64,000 nt of DNA from positions 81,902 to 145,901 of the forward strand of contig DASWWX010000034.1 in assembly GCA_036405815.1 (NCBI GenBank), written 5' to 3'. The notes beneath the pieces are model-generated. The model was not told where the DNA came from, searched no databases, and saw only the letters and a program-made list of their open reading frames with translations. Made by a program: the position numbers and the translations under genes. The stretch comes from Solimonas sp036405815. Lineage in GTDB: Bacteria > Pseudomonadota > Gammaproteobacteria > Nevskiales > Nevskiaceae. Below are positions 50,459-60,389 of the stretch, in pieces (the stretch's first letter is position 1; each line of letters opens with the position of its first letter).

Positions 50459-51439
50459 TCAGGCCGGCACTTTCGGCGAAGACCAGTTGTCGAGCTTCAT
50501 GCCCAACTCCAGTTCGTGCGCCTTCAGAGCTTCCTTGATTTCGTTGAGCGACTTCTTGCCGAGGTGCGGCGTCTTCATCAGCTCCATCTCGGTGCGCTGC
50601 ACCAGATCGCCGATGTAGTAGATGTTCTCGGCCTTGAGGCAGTTGGCCGAACGCACCGTCAGTTCCAGATCGTCGATCGGACGGAACAGGATCGGCGACA
50701 GCTCCTTCTTGCCCGGCGTCGCGGCGGCCTGGGCAGCCTCGGCCTCGAGATCGACGAACACCGACAGCTGATCGCGCAGGATGCGCGCGGCCAGACGCAC
50801 GGCCTCGGCCGGATCGATGCCGCCGTTGGTGTCGACGTCGAGGATCAGCTTGTCGAGGTCGGTGCGCTGCGCGACGCGCGCGCGCTCGACCGCGTAGCTG
50901 ACGCGACGCACCGGGCTATAGGAGGCGTCCAGCTTCAGCACGCCGATGCCGCGGGTTTCTTCCTCGCGCACCGTGCTGACCGCCGGCACGTAGCCGCGAC
51001 CACGCGTGACCTTCAGCGTCATCGACAGCTTGCCGCCGGTCAGATGCGCCAGCACCAGATCCGGATTGACGATCTCGACGTCGTGGTCGAGCTTGATGTC
51101 GGCGGCGGTGACGGCGCCCTTGCCCGACTTCTCCAGGCGCAGGGTGGCTTCGTCACGCGAATGCATGCGCAGCGCAATGTTCTTGATGTTCAGCAGGATG
51201 TCGATGACGTCTTCCTGCACGCCTTCGACCGCGCTGTACTCGTGCACCACGCCTTCGATCTGCACTTCGGTGATCGCGGCGCCCGGAATCGACGACAGCA
51301 GGATGCGGCGCAGGGCGTTGCCCAGCGTGTGGCCGAAACCGCGTTCCATCGGCTCGAGGGCGACGCGCGCGTGATTGGCGGACACCACTTCGACTTCGAT
51401 CTGACGCGGCTTGAGCAGGTCGGCGACTACGTTCTGCAT
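50459..51439 (-). CDS. rpoA: RNA polymerase alpha subunit
   Basis: 326 residues. The N-terminal assembly domain (HARVALEPMERGFGHTLGNALRRILLSS) is followed by a linker with EAEAAQAAA. The C-terminal DNA- and activator-binding domain has LELTVRSANCLKAENIYYIGDLVQRTE and LGKKSLNEIKEAL. Standard length. Situated between rpsD and rplQ, as in most gammaproteobacteria. Confidence 0.98.
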   Translation of the reverse strand: MQNVVADLLKPRQIEVEVVSANHARVALEPMERGFGHTLGNALRRILLSSIPGAAITEVQIEGVVHEYSAVEGVQEDVIDILLNIKNIALRMHSRDEATLRLEKSGKGAVTAADIKLDHDVEIVNPDLVLAHLTGGKLSMTLKVTRGRGYVPAVSTVREEETRGIGVLKLDASYSPVRRVSYAVERARVAQRTDLDKLILDVDTNGGIDPAEAVRLAARILRDQLSVFVDLEAEAAQAAATPGKKELSPILFRPIDDLELTVRSANCLKAENIYYIGDLVQRTEMELMKTPHLGKKSLNEIKEALKAHELELGMKLDNWSSPKVPA

Positions 51440-51538
51440 GAATAACCTCGCAAAAAGCGATGACTGCGTATCCGGTGGCGGCGACGATGACTCGCCGGCC
51501 GCGACCGAAGCGACTGCCGCCTTGCGGCGGCAATCCGA

Positions 51539-52159
51539 TTACTTCGAATACAACTCGACGACGAGCTGTTCGTTGATATCCGGCACGATCTGATCGCGCG
51601 TCGGCACGGCCTTGAAGGTACCCTTCAGGCCCTTCTCGTCGACATCAACCCAGTCCGGCAGACCGGCTTGGGCTGCGATCGACAGCGCTTCGGCAATGCG
51701 GCCCTGCGCGCGCGAGGCTTCACGGACTTCGATCACATCGCCCGGCTTGACCTGGTAGGACGGGATGTTGACCTGCTTGCCGTTGACCAGGATCGCCTTG
51801 TGCGACACCAGCTGGCGCGCTTCCGAACGCGTGCGCGAGAAGCCCATGCGGTAGACAGCGTTGTCCAGGCGGGTTTCCAGCAGCTGCAGCAGGATCAGAC
51901 CCGTGGAGCCCTTCTTCGAGGACGCCTTCAGGTAGTAGTTGCGGAACTGGCGCTCCAGCAGACCGTACATCTGCTTCAGCTTCTGCTTTTCACGCAGCTG
52001 CAGCGCGTAGTCGGACAGACGGGTCTTCGCCGCGCCGTGCTGGCCGGGGCGGGTTTCCATGTTGCACTTGCTGTCGAGCGCGCGCGAGCGCGACTTCAGC
52101 ATCAGGTCGGTGCCGGCGCGGCGGGACAGCTTGCACTTCGGGCCAATGTAACGAGCCAT
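51539..52159 (-). CDS. rpsD: 30S ribosomal protein S4
   Basis: 206 residues. Primary 16S-binding protein and, in E. coli, autogenous repressor of the alpha operon. MARYIGPKCKLSRRAGTDL, the S4 RNA-binding domain (LETRLDNAVYRMGFSRTRSEARQLVSHKAI) and the C-terminal DINEQLVVELYSK are standard. It is 16 bp downstream of rpsK. Confidence 0.98.
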   Translation of the reverse strand: MARYIGPKCKLSRRAGTDLMLKSRSRALDSKCNMETRPGQHGAAKTRLSDYALQLREKQKLKQMYGLLERQFRNYYLKASSKKGSTGLILLQLLETRLDNAVYRMGFSRTRSEARQLVSHKAILVNGKQVNIPSYQVKPGDVIEVREASRAQGRIAEALSIAAQAGLPDWVDVDEKGLKGTFKAVPTRDQIVPDINEQLVVELYSK

Positions 52160-52175
52160 GTTCTCTCTTCCTTCC

Positions 52176-52577
52176 TTACACGCGGCGGCGCTTCGGGGCG
52201 CGGCAGCCGTTATGCGGAATCGGCGTCACGTCGGTGATGTTGGTGATCTTGAAACCGGCGGCGTTGAGCGCGCGCACCGCGGACTCGCGGCCCGGGCCGG
52301 GGCCCTTGACGCGCACTTCCAGGTTCTTCACGCCGTGCTCGGCGGCGGCCTGGCCAGCCTTGTCGGCGGCAACCTGCGCGGCGAAAGGCGTCGACTTGCG
52401 CGAGCCCTTGAAGCCGGCGGCGCCCGCCGTGCTCCAGGACAGCGTGTTGCCCTGACGGTCGGTGATCAGAATGATCGTATTGTTGAAGGAGGCATGAATG
52501 TGCGCCACCGCATCGGTGACGTTCTTCTTGACCTTCTTGCGCTTGGCCGCATTGGCGGCAGCAGTGTTCGTAGCCAT
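52176..52577 (-). CDS. rpsK: 30S ribosomal protein S11
   Basis: 133 residues. Platform protein of the small subunit. AHIHASFNNTIILITDRQGN and ITNITDVTPIPHNGCRAPKRRRV are diagnostic. A short Ala/Lys-rich N-terminus (MATNTAAANAAKRKKVKK) is typical. Located 25 bp after rpsM. Confidence 0.98.
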   Translation of the reverse strand: MATNTAAANAAKRKKVKKNVTDAVAHIHASFNNTIILITDRQGNTLSWSTAGAAGFKGSRKSTPFAAQVAADKAGQAAAEHGVKNLEVRVKGPGPGRESAVRALNAAGFKITNITDVTPIPHNGCRAPKRRRV

Positions 52578-52602
52578 GGATAAGTCCGGCGGGCTCTAAA
52601 GA

Positions 52603-52974
52603 TCAGGTGGCTTTCTTGGTCGCGACCGTGCCGCGACGCGGACCCTTGCGGGTACGGGCGTTGGTGCGGGTGCGCTGACCGCGGACCGGCAGGCCGCGGC
52701 GGTGGCGCTGGCCACGGTGGCAGCCCAGATCGACCAGGCGCTTGATGCTCATCGACACTTCGCGGCGCAGGTCACCCTCGACGACGAACTTGCCGACTTC
52801 AGCGCGAACGCGGTCCAGCTCGCCTTCCGACAGCATGCGCATCTGCGTGGTCGGCGCGATGCCGGCCGCTTCGCAGATCAGCTTGGAGCGCGTCCTGCCG
52901 ATGCCATAGATCGCGGTGAGCGCGATGACGGCGTGTTTCCTATCCGGGATATTGACGCCCGCGATACGTGCCAT
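52603..52974 (-). CDS. rpsM: 30S ribosomal protein S13
   Basis: 123 residues. Head protein that touches tRNA and the L5 bridge. MARIAGVNIPDRKHAVIALT, LGCHRGQRHRRGLPVRGQRT and NARTRKGPRRG are diagnostic. Starts the alpha group of genes behind rpmJ (92-bp gap). Confidence 0.98.
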   Translation of the reverse strand: MARIAGVNIPDRKHAVIALTAIYGIGRTRSKLICEAAGIAPTTQMRMLSEGELDRVRAEVGKFVVEGDLRREVSMSIKRLVDLGCHRGQRHRRGLPVRGQRTRTNARTRKGPRRGTVATKKAT

Positions 52975-53066
52975 GTTGCAACCTCAAGTAGTAGCTTTGC
53001 GCGCAGAAAAGCCGCACATTGTATTGATTTCCAGGGGTTCTTTCAAACCCGACGCGTTTCAGGCCT

Positions 53067-53180
53067 TTAGCCCTGGCGCTGCTTGTGACGCGGATCGGTG
53101 CACAGGATGCGGACCACGCGATTGCGGCGCACCACCTTGCAGTTCCGGCAGATTTTCTTAACGGACGCGCGGACTTTCAT
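53067..53180 (-). CDS. rpmJ: 50S ribosomal protein L36
   Basis: 37-residue zinc-ribbon protein, below the usual ORF length limit. MKVRASVKKICRNCK starts it; the zinc ligands are Cys11, Cys14, Cys27 and His32, i.e. the zinc-binding (C+) paralogue. It lies between secY (26-bp gap) and rpsM, its usual position. Confidence 0.97.
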   Translation of the reverse strand: MKVRASVKKICRNCKVVRRNRVVRILCTDPRHKQRQG

Positions 53181-53206
53181 GACAATCCCTCAATGTTTCG
53201 CTTCGC

Positions 53207-54556
<1,350 letters not shown>

Positions 54557-54565
54557 GGGTTGGCT

Positions 54566-55000
54566 TTACTCTGCGACCGAGCCGCCCGCAGCAACGATCG
54601 CTTCGCGCGCGCCCTTGGTGACGAGCACGCCCTTCAGCACCAGCTTGCGGCTCAGCGCGCCGGACTTGATGACCTTGGCGGTCTGCGCATTGGCGGAGAC
54701 GAAGCCTTCGGCCTTCAGCGTCGCGAGATCGATCTCGGTGGCCTTCATCTTCTCGAGTTCCGACAGGCGCACTTCCGCCGTCAGACCCTTGAGCGGGGAG
54801 TTGAAGCCACGCTTCGGCAGGCGACGCTGGATCGGCATCTGGCCGCCTTCGAAACCCAGCTTGCCACGGCCGCCCTTGCGCGCGCGCTGACCCTTATGGC
54901 CGCGACCGGCGGTCTTGCCCATGCCCGAGCCGATACCGCGGGCAACGCGGAACTTGACCGTCTTGGCGCCCTTGGCCGGCTTGATCGTATTGAGTTTCAT
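54566..55000 (-). CDS. rplO: 50S ribosomal protein L15
   Basis: 144 residues, late assembly protein. MKLNTIKPAKGAKTVKFR, the Gly/Arg-rich GKTAGRGHKGQRARKGGRGK and FEGGQMPIQRRLPKRGF are diagnostic. Located between rpmD (20-bp gap) and secY. Confidence 0.98.
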   Translation of the reverse strand: MKLNTIKPAKGAKTVKFRVARGIGSGMGKTAGRGHKGQRARKGGRGKLGFEGGQMPIQRRLPKRGFNSPLKGLTAEVRLSELEKMKATEIDLATLKAEGFVSANAQTAKVIKSGALSRKLVLKGVLVTKGAREAIVAAGGSVAE

Positions 55001-55020
55001 CGTTCGCTATCCGGTTCGCT

Positions 55021-55212
55021 TCAGACTTCTTCGATCTTCAGCATGTAGGCGACCTTGTTCACCATGCCCATGTTCTCGGGCGTGGCGGCGACGGTCACCG
55101 TCTGGTGGCGGCGCTTCAGGCCCAGACCCCGCACGCAGTGCTGGTGGTTGGGCAGGCGCTTGGCGAGGCTGCGCATCAGCGTCAGCTTGATCTGCTTGGT
55201 GGCGGTGCTCAT
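55021..55212 (-). CDS. rpmD: 50S ribosomal protein L30
   Basis: 63 residues. KQIKLTLMRSLAKRLPNHQ and VRGLGLKRRHQTV are the family blocks. ATG at 55212 gives the normal length; an in-frame start 48 bp upstream overlaps rpsE and is less likely. Gap to rpsE is 16 bp. Confidence 0.97.
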   Translation of the reverse strand: MSTATKQIKLTLMRSLAKRLPNHQHCVRGLGLKRRHQTVTVAATPENMGMVNKVAYMLKIEEV

Positions 55213-55228
55213 GGCCGTTTCCTGAAAA

Positions 55229-55741
55229 TTAGCCCAGGATCTCTTCGATCGACTTGCCACGCTTGGCGGCGATGTCGGAGGGCAGGTTCATCTTGGTCAG
55301 CGCGTCCATCGTGGCGCGCACCAGATTGATCGGGTTGCGCGAGCCGAGCGCCTTGGCGAGCACGTTCTGCACGCCGGCGACTTCGAACACGGCGCGCATG
55401 GCGCCACCGGCGATCACACCGGTACCGTCCGAGGCCGGACGCACGAACACCTTGGCGGCACCGTGTTGGCCCCAGATCTCGTGCTGCAGGGTCAGGCCCT
55501 TTAGCGGCACGTTGACCATGTTCTTGCGCGCCTGCTCCATCGCCTTGGAGATGGCCTGCGGCACTTCACGCGCCTTGCCATAACCGAAGCCGACGCGACC
55601 GGCGCCGTCGCCGACCACGGTCAGCGCGGTGAAGGCGAACTGCTTGCCGCCCTTGACGGTCTTGCTGACGCGGTTGACCGCGACAAGCTTCTCCTTGAGA
55701 TCGCCGCCCTGCTGGTCGTCGTAGTTGTGCTGGTTCGCCAT
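55229..55741 (-). CDS. rpsE: 30S ribosomal protein S5
   Basis: 170 residues, fidelity protein of the 30S shoulder. LKEKLVAVNRVSKTVKGGKQ, FGYGKAREVPQAISKAME and GSRNPINLVRATMDAL are diagnostic. Separated from rplR by 3 bp, so translation is likely coupled. Confidence 0.98.
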   Translation of the reverse strand: MANQHNYDDQQGGDLKEKLVAVNRVSKTVKGGKQFAFTALTVVGDGAGRVGFGYGKAREVPQAISKAMEQARKNMVNVPLKGLTLQHEIWGQHGAAKVFVRPASDGTGVIAGGAMRAVFEVAGVQNVLAKALGSRNPINLVRATMDALTKMNLPSDIAAKRGKSIEEILG

Positions 55742-55744
55742 GTC

Positions 55745-56098
55745 TTAGAACTCCAGGCCGGCTTCACGCGCGGCATCGGCCAGGGCCTTGATACGGCCGT
55801 GGAACTTGAACCCTGCGCGGTCGAAGGCCACCTTGCTGATGCCCTTCTCCTTGGCGCGCTGCGCGATCGCGGCCCCGACCTTCTTGGCGGCCTCGACGTT
55901 GCCACCGGCGCCCGAATCGACCACCGTCTTCTCGACGGTCGATGCGGCCACCACGGTCGTCGCCGCATCCGGCGCGATGATCTGCGCATAGATGTGCTGC
56001 GGCGTGCGATGAACGGTCAGGCGATGCACGCCCAGTTCGCGGATATGCGCGCGGGTACGGCGGGCGCGACGCAGGCGGGTTTCCTTCTTGTCTGTCAT
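55745..56098 (-). CDS. rplR: 50S ribosomal protein L18
   Basis: 117 residues, 5S rRNA-binding protein. RLRRARRTRAHIRELGVHRL near the start, HIYAQIIAPDA in the middle and VAFDRAGFKFHGRIKALADA at the end match the family. It is 113 bp downstream of rplF, the largest gap in the spc part. Confidence 0.97.
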   Translation of the reverse strand: MTDKKETRLRRARRTRAHIRELGVHRLTVHRTPQHIYAQIIAPDAATTVVAASTVEKTVVDSGAGGNVEAAKKVGAAIAQRAKEKGISKVAFDRAGFKFHGRIKALADAAREAGLEF

Positions 56099-56211
56099 GA
56101 CCAGTGTCTCTTCGGTCGTTCGTTACTTCGTATTCATTGGCGGAGCGAAGCGTCCTTGGGCTCTGGCTGCGGCACCCGATGATCGGGCCCCGTTGCCTCG
56201 GGCTCAGGGTC

Positions 56212-56742
56212 TTACTTCTTCTTCGCTTCCTTGAGCTCAACCTTCTCGGTCGAGTAGCGCACGCCCTTGCCCTTGTACGGCTCAGGCGGACGGTAGCTGC
56301 GCAGGTCAGCGGCCACCTGGCCGACGACCTTCTTGTCGGCACCCTTGATCACCAGCTCCGTCTGCGTCGGGGCTTCGACGGTGATGCCGTCGGGGATCGG
56401 GTACTCGACCGGGTGCGACAGGCCGACCGACAGGTTGACCTTCTTGCCCTGCACGGCGGCGCGGTAACCGACGCCGACCAGGATCAGCTTCTTCTCGTAA
56501 CCCTGGCTGACGCCGACCACGGCGTTGTTCAGCAGCGCACGGAAGGTGCCGGCCTGCATCTTGTCGGCCTCGATCGAGGCGGAGGACACCGACACGGTGT
56601 CGCCCTGCACGTCGATCTGCACCTTCGGCGGCACGCGCACGTTGAGGGTGGTCTTGGCGCTCTTGACGGTCAGCAGGCCATCGGCCGTGGAGACCTGGAC
56701 GCCGGCCGGCAACTTCACCGGCATTTTCGCTACGCGGGACAT
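56212..56742 (-). CDS. rplF: 50S ribosomal protein L6
   Basis: 176 residues. Two similar domains near the factor-binding site. MSRVAKMPVKLPAGVQV is the N-terminus; ILVGVGYRAAVQGKKVNLSV and RSYRPPEPYKGKGVRY are the conserved blocks. ATG at 56742 is preferred over an upstream start that would enter rpsH. Gap to rpsH is 13 bp. Confidence 0.98.
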   Translation of the reverse strand: MSRVAKMPVKLPAGVQVSTADGLLTVKSAKTTLNVRVPPKVQIDVQGDTVSVSSASIEADKMQAGTFRALLNNAVVGVSQGYEKKLILVGVGYRAAVQGKKVNLSVGLSHPVEYPIPDGITVEAPTQTELVIKGADKKVVGQVAADLRSYRPPEPYKGKGVRYSTEKVELKEAKKK

Positions 56743-56755
56743 GGATGCTCTCTCC

Positions 56756-57151
56756 TTAGGCGACGATGCAGAGCACTTCGCCGCCCTGCCCGGTCGCGCG
56801 CGCCTTGCGGTCGCTGACGACGCCCGACGGCGTGGACACGATGGCAACACCGAGGCCGCCCATCACGGTCGGCAGCTCGTCCTTGCCCTTGTAGACGCGC
56901 AGCGCCGGCTTGGACACGCGCTCGATACGCTCGATCACCGGCTTGCCCTGGAAGTACTTCAAGGCGATGGTGATGACCTTCTTGGGGCCATCGCTGGTCA
57001 CCGCGAAGTCGGCGATGTAGCCCTCGTCCTTCAGCACCGCGGCGATCGCTTCCTTGACCTTCGAGGACGGCGAGACCACCTGCTTCTTGCGCGCGTGCTG
57101 ACCGTTGCGGATACGGGTCAGGAAATCGGCGATCGGATCATTCATGCTCAT
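56756..57151 (-). CDS. rpsH: 30S ribosomal protein S8
   Basis: 131 residues; in E. coli it also represses the spc operon by binding its mRNA. MNDPIADFLTRIRNGQ and the C-terminal PTVMGGLGVAIVSTPSGVVSDRKA signature are visible. The frame opens MSMNDP at 57151. Located 12 bp after rpsN. Confidence 0.98.
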   Translation of the reverse strand: MSMNDPIADFLTRIRNGQHARKKQVVSPSSKVKEAIAAVLKDEGYIADFAVTSDGPKKVITIALKYFQGKPVIERIERVSKPALRVYKGKDELPTVMGGLGVAIVSTPSGVVSDRKARATGQGGEVLCIVA

Positions 57152-57163
57152 GCATCGTTCCTC

Positions 57164-57469
57164 TTACCAGCTCGCCTTCTTGAGGCCCGGCACTTCACCG
57201 CGCATCGCGGCTTCGCGCAGCTTGTGGCGGCCCAGGCCGAACTTCTTGTAGACACCGCGCGAACGCCCGGTGAGCTTGCAGCGGTTGCGCTGGCGCGACT
57301 TGGCGGCATCGCGCGGCTGCTTCTGCAGCGCGATGACGGCCGCGGCCTTCTCTTCGTCGGTCGCCTTGACGCTGACGATGGTGGCCTTCAGCGCAGCGCG
57401 CTTCTTGGCGTACTTGGCGGCGAGCGCGGCACGGTTCTTCTCGCGCTCGATCATGTTGGTCTTGGCCAT
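57164..57469 (-). CDS. rpsN: 30S ribosomal protein S14 (zinc-independent form)
   Basis: 101 residues. MAKTNMIEREKNRAALAAKY and the C-terminal NRCKLTGRSRGVYKKFGLG with EVPGLKKASW are diagnostic. It is the long form without the CxxC zinc pair. Gap to rplE 15 bp. Confidence 0.97.
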   Translation of the reverse strand: MAKTNMIEREKNRAALAAKYAKKRAALKATIVSVKATDEEKAAAVIALQKQPRDAAKSRQRNRCKLTGRSRGVYKKFGLGRHKLREAAMRGEVPGLKKASW

Positions 57470-57484
57470 GGTTCTCGCCTGCCC

Positions 57485-58033
57485 TTACTTGCGGAACGGG
57501 AAGCCGAACGCTTCGAGCAACGCCTTGCCCTGCTCGTCGTCCTTCGCCGTTGTGGTGATGGTGATGTTCATGCCGCGCAGCGCGTCAACCTTCTCGTACT
57601 CGATTTCCGGGAAGATGATCTGTTCGGTGATACCGAAGTTGAAGTTGCCGCGGCCGTCGAAACCACGCGCCGAGATGCCGCGGAAATCGCGGATACGCGG
57701 CAGCGCGACGACGATCAGGCGCTCCAGGAATTCGTACATCTTCTCGCGGCGCAGCGTCACCTTCACGCCGACCGGATAGTTCTCGCGGATCTTGAAGCCG
57801 GCGACGGCGATGCGCGACTTGGTGATGACCGGCTTCTGGCCGGCGATCGCCGTCATGTCGGCCACCGCGTTCTCGATGATCTTACGATCGTTGGTCGCCT
57901 CACCCACGCCCATGTTGAGCGTGACCTTGGAGATGCGCGGGACTTCCATCGCACCGACGCCGAGCTGCTTCTGGAGCTCGGAAGTCAGCTTGTCGCGGAA
58001 GAGCGTTTGCAGAGTAGGAGATTGATTTGCCAT
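57485..58033 (-). CDS. rplE: 50S ribosomal protein L5
   Basis: 182 residues, 5S rRNA-binding protein. VPRISKVTLNMGVGEATNDR near the start and FDGRGNFNFGITEQIIFPEI are diagnostic. The start MANQSPTLQTLFRDKL at 58033 gives normal length; the frame extends upstream into rplX. Gap to rplX 13 bp. Confidence 0.98.
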   Translation of the reverse strand: MANQSPTLQTLFRDKLTSELQKQLGVGAMEVPRISKVTLNMGVGEATNDRKIIENAVADMTAIAGQKPVITKSRIAVAGFKIRENYPVGVKVTLRREKMYEFLERLIVVALPRIRDFRGISARGFDGRGNFNFGITEQIIFPEIEYEKVDALRGMNITITTTAKDDEQGKALLEAFGFPFRK

Positions 58034-58046
58034 GACGCTACTTTCC

Positions 58047-58373
58047 TCAGCCGTCCACCAGTTCCTGGTTGGACTTGAAGACACGGACCTTGCGGCGCTT
58101 CTCGCCTTCGCCCTCGACCTTGAAGCCGACGCGGTCGCCCTTGTTCGCCTTGGCGTTCCAGAGCATCACGTTCGAGACGTCGATCGGCATTTCCTTTTCG
58201 ACGATGCCACCGGCGACGCCCGCATTCGGGTTGCCGCGCTGATGCTTCTTGGCGACGTTAATGCCTTCGACGACCAGCTTGCCGTCGGCCAGAACCTGCG
58301 ACACCTTGCCGCGACGGTTCTTGTCCTTGCCAGTGATGACGACGATCTCGTCGCCCTTGCGGATCTTGTTCAT
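58047..58373 (-). CDS. rplX: 50S ribosomal protein L24
   Basis: 108 residues, assembly initiator of the 50S. The KOW motif KGDEIVVITGKDKNRRGKVSQV opens it; GINVAKKHQRGNPN and VSNVMLWNAKANKGDRVGFK follow. Gap to rplN 13 bp. Confidence 0.97.
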   Translation of the reverse strand: MNKIRKGDEIVVITGKDKNRRGKVSQVLADGKLVVEGINVAKKHQRGNPNAGVAGGIVEKEMPIDVSNVMLWNAKANKGDRVGFKVEGEGEKRRKVRVFKSNQELVDG

Positions 58374-58386
58374 TGCCTTTGCTCGC

Positions 58387-58752
58387 TTACAGCACTTCCG
58401 GCGCCAGCGACACGATCTTCATGAAGCGATCGCGCAACTCGCGCGTCACCGGCCCGAAGATACGGGTGCCCAGCGGTTCCAGCTTGTTGGTCAGCAGCAC
58501 GGCGGCGTTGGTGTCGAAACGGATCACCGAGCCGTCGCTACGCTTGATCGGGAAGCGGGTGCGGACGACAACGGCGTCGTGCACTTCGCCCTTCTTGACC
58601 TTGCCGCGCGGGATCGCGTCCTTGACGGTGACCTTGATCAGGTCGCCGACGGCCGCGTAACGGCGATAGGTCGAACCCTTGACCTGGATCACCTGCACCG
58701 TGCGCGCGCCGCTGTTGTCAGCGGCAACGAGAAAACTTTCCTGTTGGATCAT
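58387..58752 (-). CDS. rplN: 50S ribosomal protein L14
   Basis: 121 residues. MIQQESFLVAADNSGARTVQ, VRTRFPIKRSDGSVIRFDTN and the C-terminal FGPVTRELRDRFMKIVSLAPEVL are the family blocks. In E. coli this gene starts the spc operon; here no separate promoter was seen in the 19-bp gap to rpsQ. Confidence 0.98.
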   Translation of the reverse strand: MIQQESFLVAADNSGARTVQVIQVKGSTYRRYAAVGDLIKVTVKDAIPRGKVKKGEVHDAVVVRTRFPIKRSDGSVIRFDTNAAVLLTNKLEPLGTRIFGPVTRELRDRFMKIVSLAPEVL

Positions 58753-58771
58753 GGCGTTTCGCTCCGTAGGC

Positions 58772-59038
58772 TCAGGCGCCGGCGCTCTTCAGCACTTCGA
58801 CCAGGCGGAAGCGCTTGGAGGCCGACAGCGGGCGCGTCTCGACGATGGCGACGGTGTCGCCTTCCTTGCAGACGTTCTGCTCGTCGTGCGCGCGCAGCTT
58901 GGTCGAGCGGCGCAGCAGCTTGCCGTAGAGCGGGTGGCGCTCGGTGCGCTCGACCAGCACGGTGATGGTCTTGTCGCCCTTGTTGCTGACGACGCGACCG
59001 ACGACGCGGTTGCCCTTCTTCTCAGTCTGTTCGCTCAT
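58772..59038 (-). CDS. rpsQ: 30S ribosomal protein S17
   Basis: 88 residues. The OB-fold blocks are RVVGRVVSNKGDKTITVLVE and YGKLLRRSTKLRAHDEQN. ATG at 59038 overlaps the last base of the rpmC stop codon (TGATG), giving direct translational coupling; a GTG 3 bp upstream is less likely. Confidence 0.97.
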   Translation of the reverse strand: MSEQTEKKGNRVVGRVVSNKGDKTITVLVERTERHPLYGKLLRRSTKLRAHDEQNVCKEGDTVAIVETRPLSASKRFRLVEVLKSAGA

Positions 59039-59244
59039 CACGCTTTCACCTGCTGCGCCATCACGGTCTTGAGACGGGCAATCTTCTTGCGCACGTCGCG
59101 AACCAGATGCGGCTTGGTTGATCCCTGGCCGGTGGCTGCCTGCATGCGCAGGCTGAACTGCTCCTTGCGCAGCGCCAGCAGCTCTTCATTCAAGGCCTTC
59201 GCGTCCTTGCCGCGAAGCGACTTCACGTATTCCTGGGCCTTCAT
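59038..59244 (-). CDS. rpmC: 50S ribosomal protein L29
   Basis: 68 residues, near the exit tunnel. KSLRGKDAKALNEELLALRK then QFSLRMQAATGQ and VRDVRKKIARLKTVMAQQ form the two-helix family pattern. ATG 59244 gives the standard length. Overlaps rpsQ by one base. Confidence 0.97.
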   Translation of the reverse strand: MKAQEYVKSLRGKDAKALNEELLALRKEQFSLRMQAATGQGSTKPHLVRDVRKKIARLKTVMAQQVKA

Positions 59245-59257
59245 CGATTCAGTTCCA

Positions 59258-59671
59258 TCACATGATCGTGCGGTGCACGAACGTGGTCTTGACGGGGAGC
59301 TTGGCAGCGGCGAGACGGAACGCCTGACGCGCCGTCGTCTCATCGACACCTTCCATCTCGTAGAGCACCTTGCCGGGCTGCACCTTGGCGACCCAGTACT
59401 CGACGTTGCCCTTGCCGGAGCCCATGCGGACTTCCAGCGGCTTCTTGGTGACCGGCACGTCCGGGAACATGCGGATCCAGACCTTGCCGCCACGCTTGAT
59501 GTAGCGCGTGATGACGCGGCGTGCAGCTTCGATCTGGCGGGCCGTGATGCGGCCGTGCTCGGTGGTCTTCAGGCCCCACTCGCCGAAGCTGACCTTGTTG
59601 CCGGTCAGCGCCAAGCCGGTGTTGGTGCCTTTACGTTGCTTGCGGAATTTGGTGCGCTTGGGCTGCATCAT
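59258..59671 (-). CDS. rplP: 50S ribosomal protein L16
   Basis: 137 residues. MMQPKRTKFRKQRKGTNTG, GKVWIRMFPDVPVTKKPLEV and RMGSGKGNVEYWVAKVQPG are diagnostic. The RMGSGKG segment contains the arginine that is hydroxylated in E. coli L16; whether it is modified here is unknown. Gap to rpmC 13 bp. Confidence 0.98.
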   Translation of the reverse strand: MMQPKRTKFRKQRKGTNTGLALTGNKVSFGEWGLKTTEHGRITARQIEAARRVITRYIKRGGKVWIRMFPDVPVTKKPLEVRMGSGKGNVEYWVAKVQPGKVLYEMEGVDETTARQAFRLAAAKLPVKTTFVHRTIM

Positions 59672-59689
59672 GGCAGTGTTCTCCCGTCG

Positions 59690-60379
59690 TTAGGCCGCGT
59701 GGGCCTCGGCGGCTTCTTCCTTCTTGTCGTGGCGGCGATCGGCCTCGAACACCTCGCCGGTGAACACCCAGACCTTGACACCGATGATGCCGTAGGTGGT
59801 CTTGGCTTCGCCGGTGGCGTAATCGACCTGCGCACGCAGCGTGTGGAGCGGCACGCGACCTTCGCGGTACCACTCGACGCGCGCGATTTCCGCGCCGTTG
59901 AGACGGCCACCGACCTGGATCTTGATGCCGCCGGCGCCGAGGCGCATCGCGTTCTGCACCGCGCGCTTCATCGCACGACGGAACATGATGCGGCGTTCAA
60001 GCTGCTGGGCGACGCTGTCAGCAATCAGCTTGGCGTCGAGTTCCGGCTTGCGGATCTCTTCGACCGACAGATGCACGACGTCGGCCTTCAGACCCATCAG
60101 GCGCGCGACTTCCTGCTTCAGCTTCTCAATGTCCTCGCCCTTCTTGCCGATGACGATGCCGGGACGCGCGGTGTGGATGATGACGCGCGCGGACTTGGCC
60201 GGGCGGTCGATCTGGATGCGCGACACCGACGCCTGCGCCAGCTTCTTGCGCAGGTACGCACGGACCTGGATGTCCTTCAGCAGGTTCTCGCCGTAGACCT
60301 TGCGCTCGGCGTACCAGTTGGACGTCCAGTGCGTCGTGATGCCGAGGCGGAACCCGGTCGGATTGACTTTATGACCCAT
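59690..60379 (-). CDS. rpsC: 30S ribosomal protein S3
   Basis: 229 residues with an N-terminal KH domain (ARPGIVIGKKGEDIEKLK) and a C-terminal domain with RVEWYREGRVPLHTLRAQ. It forms part of the mRNA entry channel. The tail ends AAEAHAA. Gap to rplV 10 bp. Confidence 0.98.
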   Translation of the reverse strand: MGHKVNPTGFRLGITTHWTSNWYAERKVYGENLLKDIQVRAYLRKKLAQASVSRIQIDRPAKSARVIIHTARPGIVIGKKGEDIEKLKQEVARLMGLKADVVHLSVEEIRKPELDAKLIADSVAQQLERRIMFRRAMKRAVQNAMRLGAGGIKIQVGGRLNGAEIARVEWYREGRVPLHTLRAQVDYATGEAKTTYGIIGVKVWVFTGEVFEADRRHDKKEEAAEAHAA

Positions 60380-60389
60380 GATCTTGTCC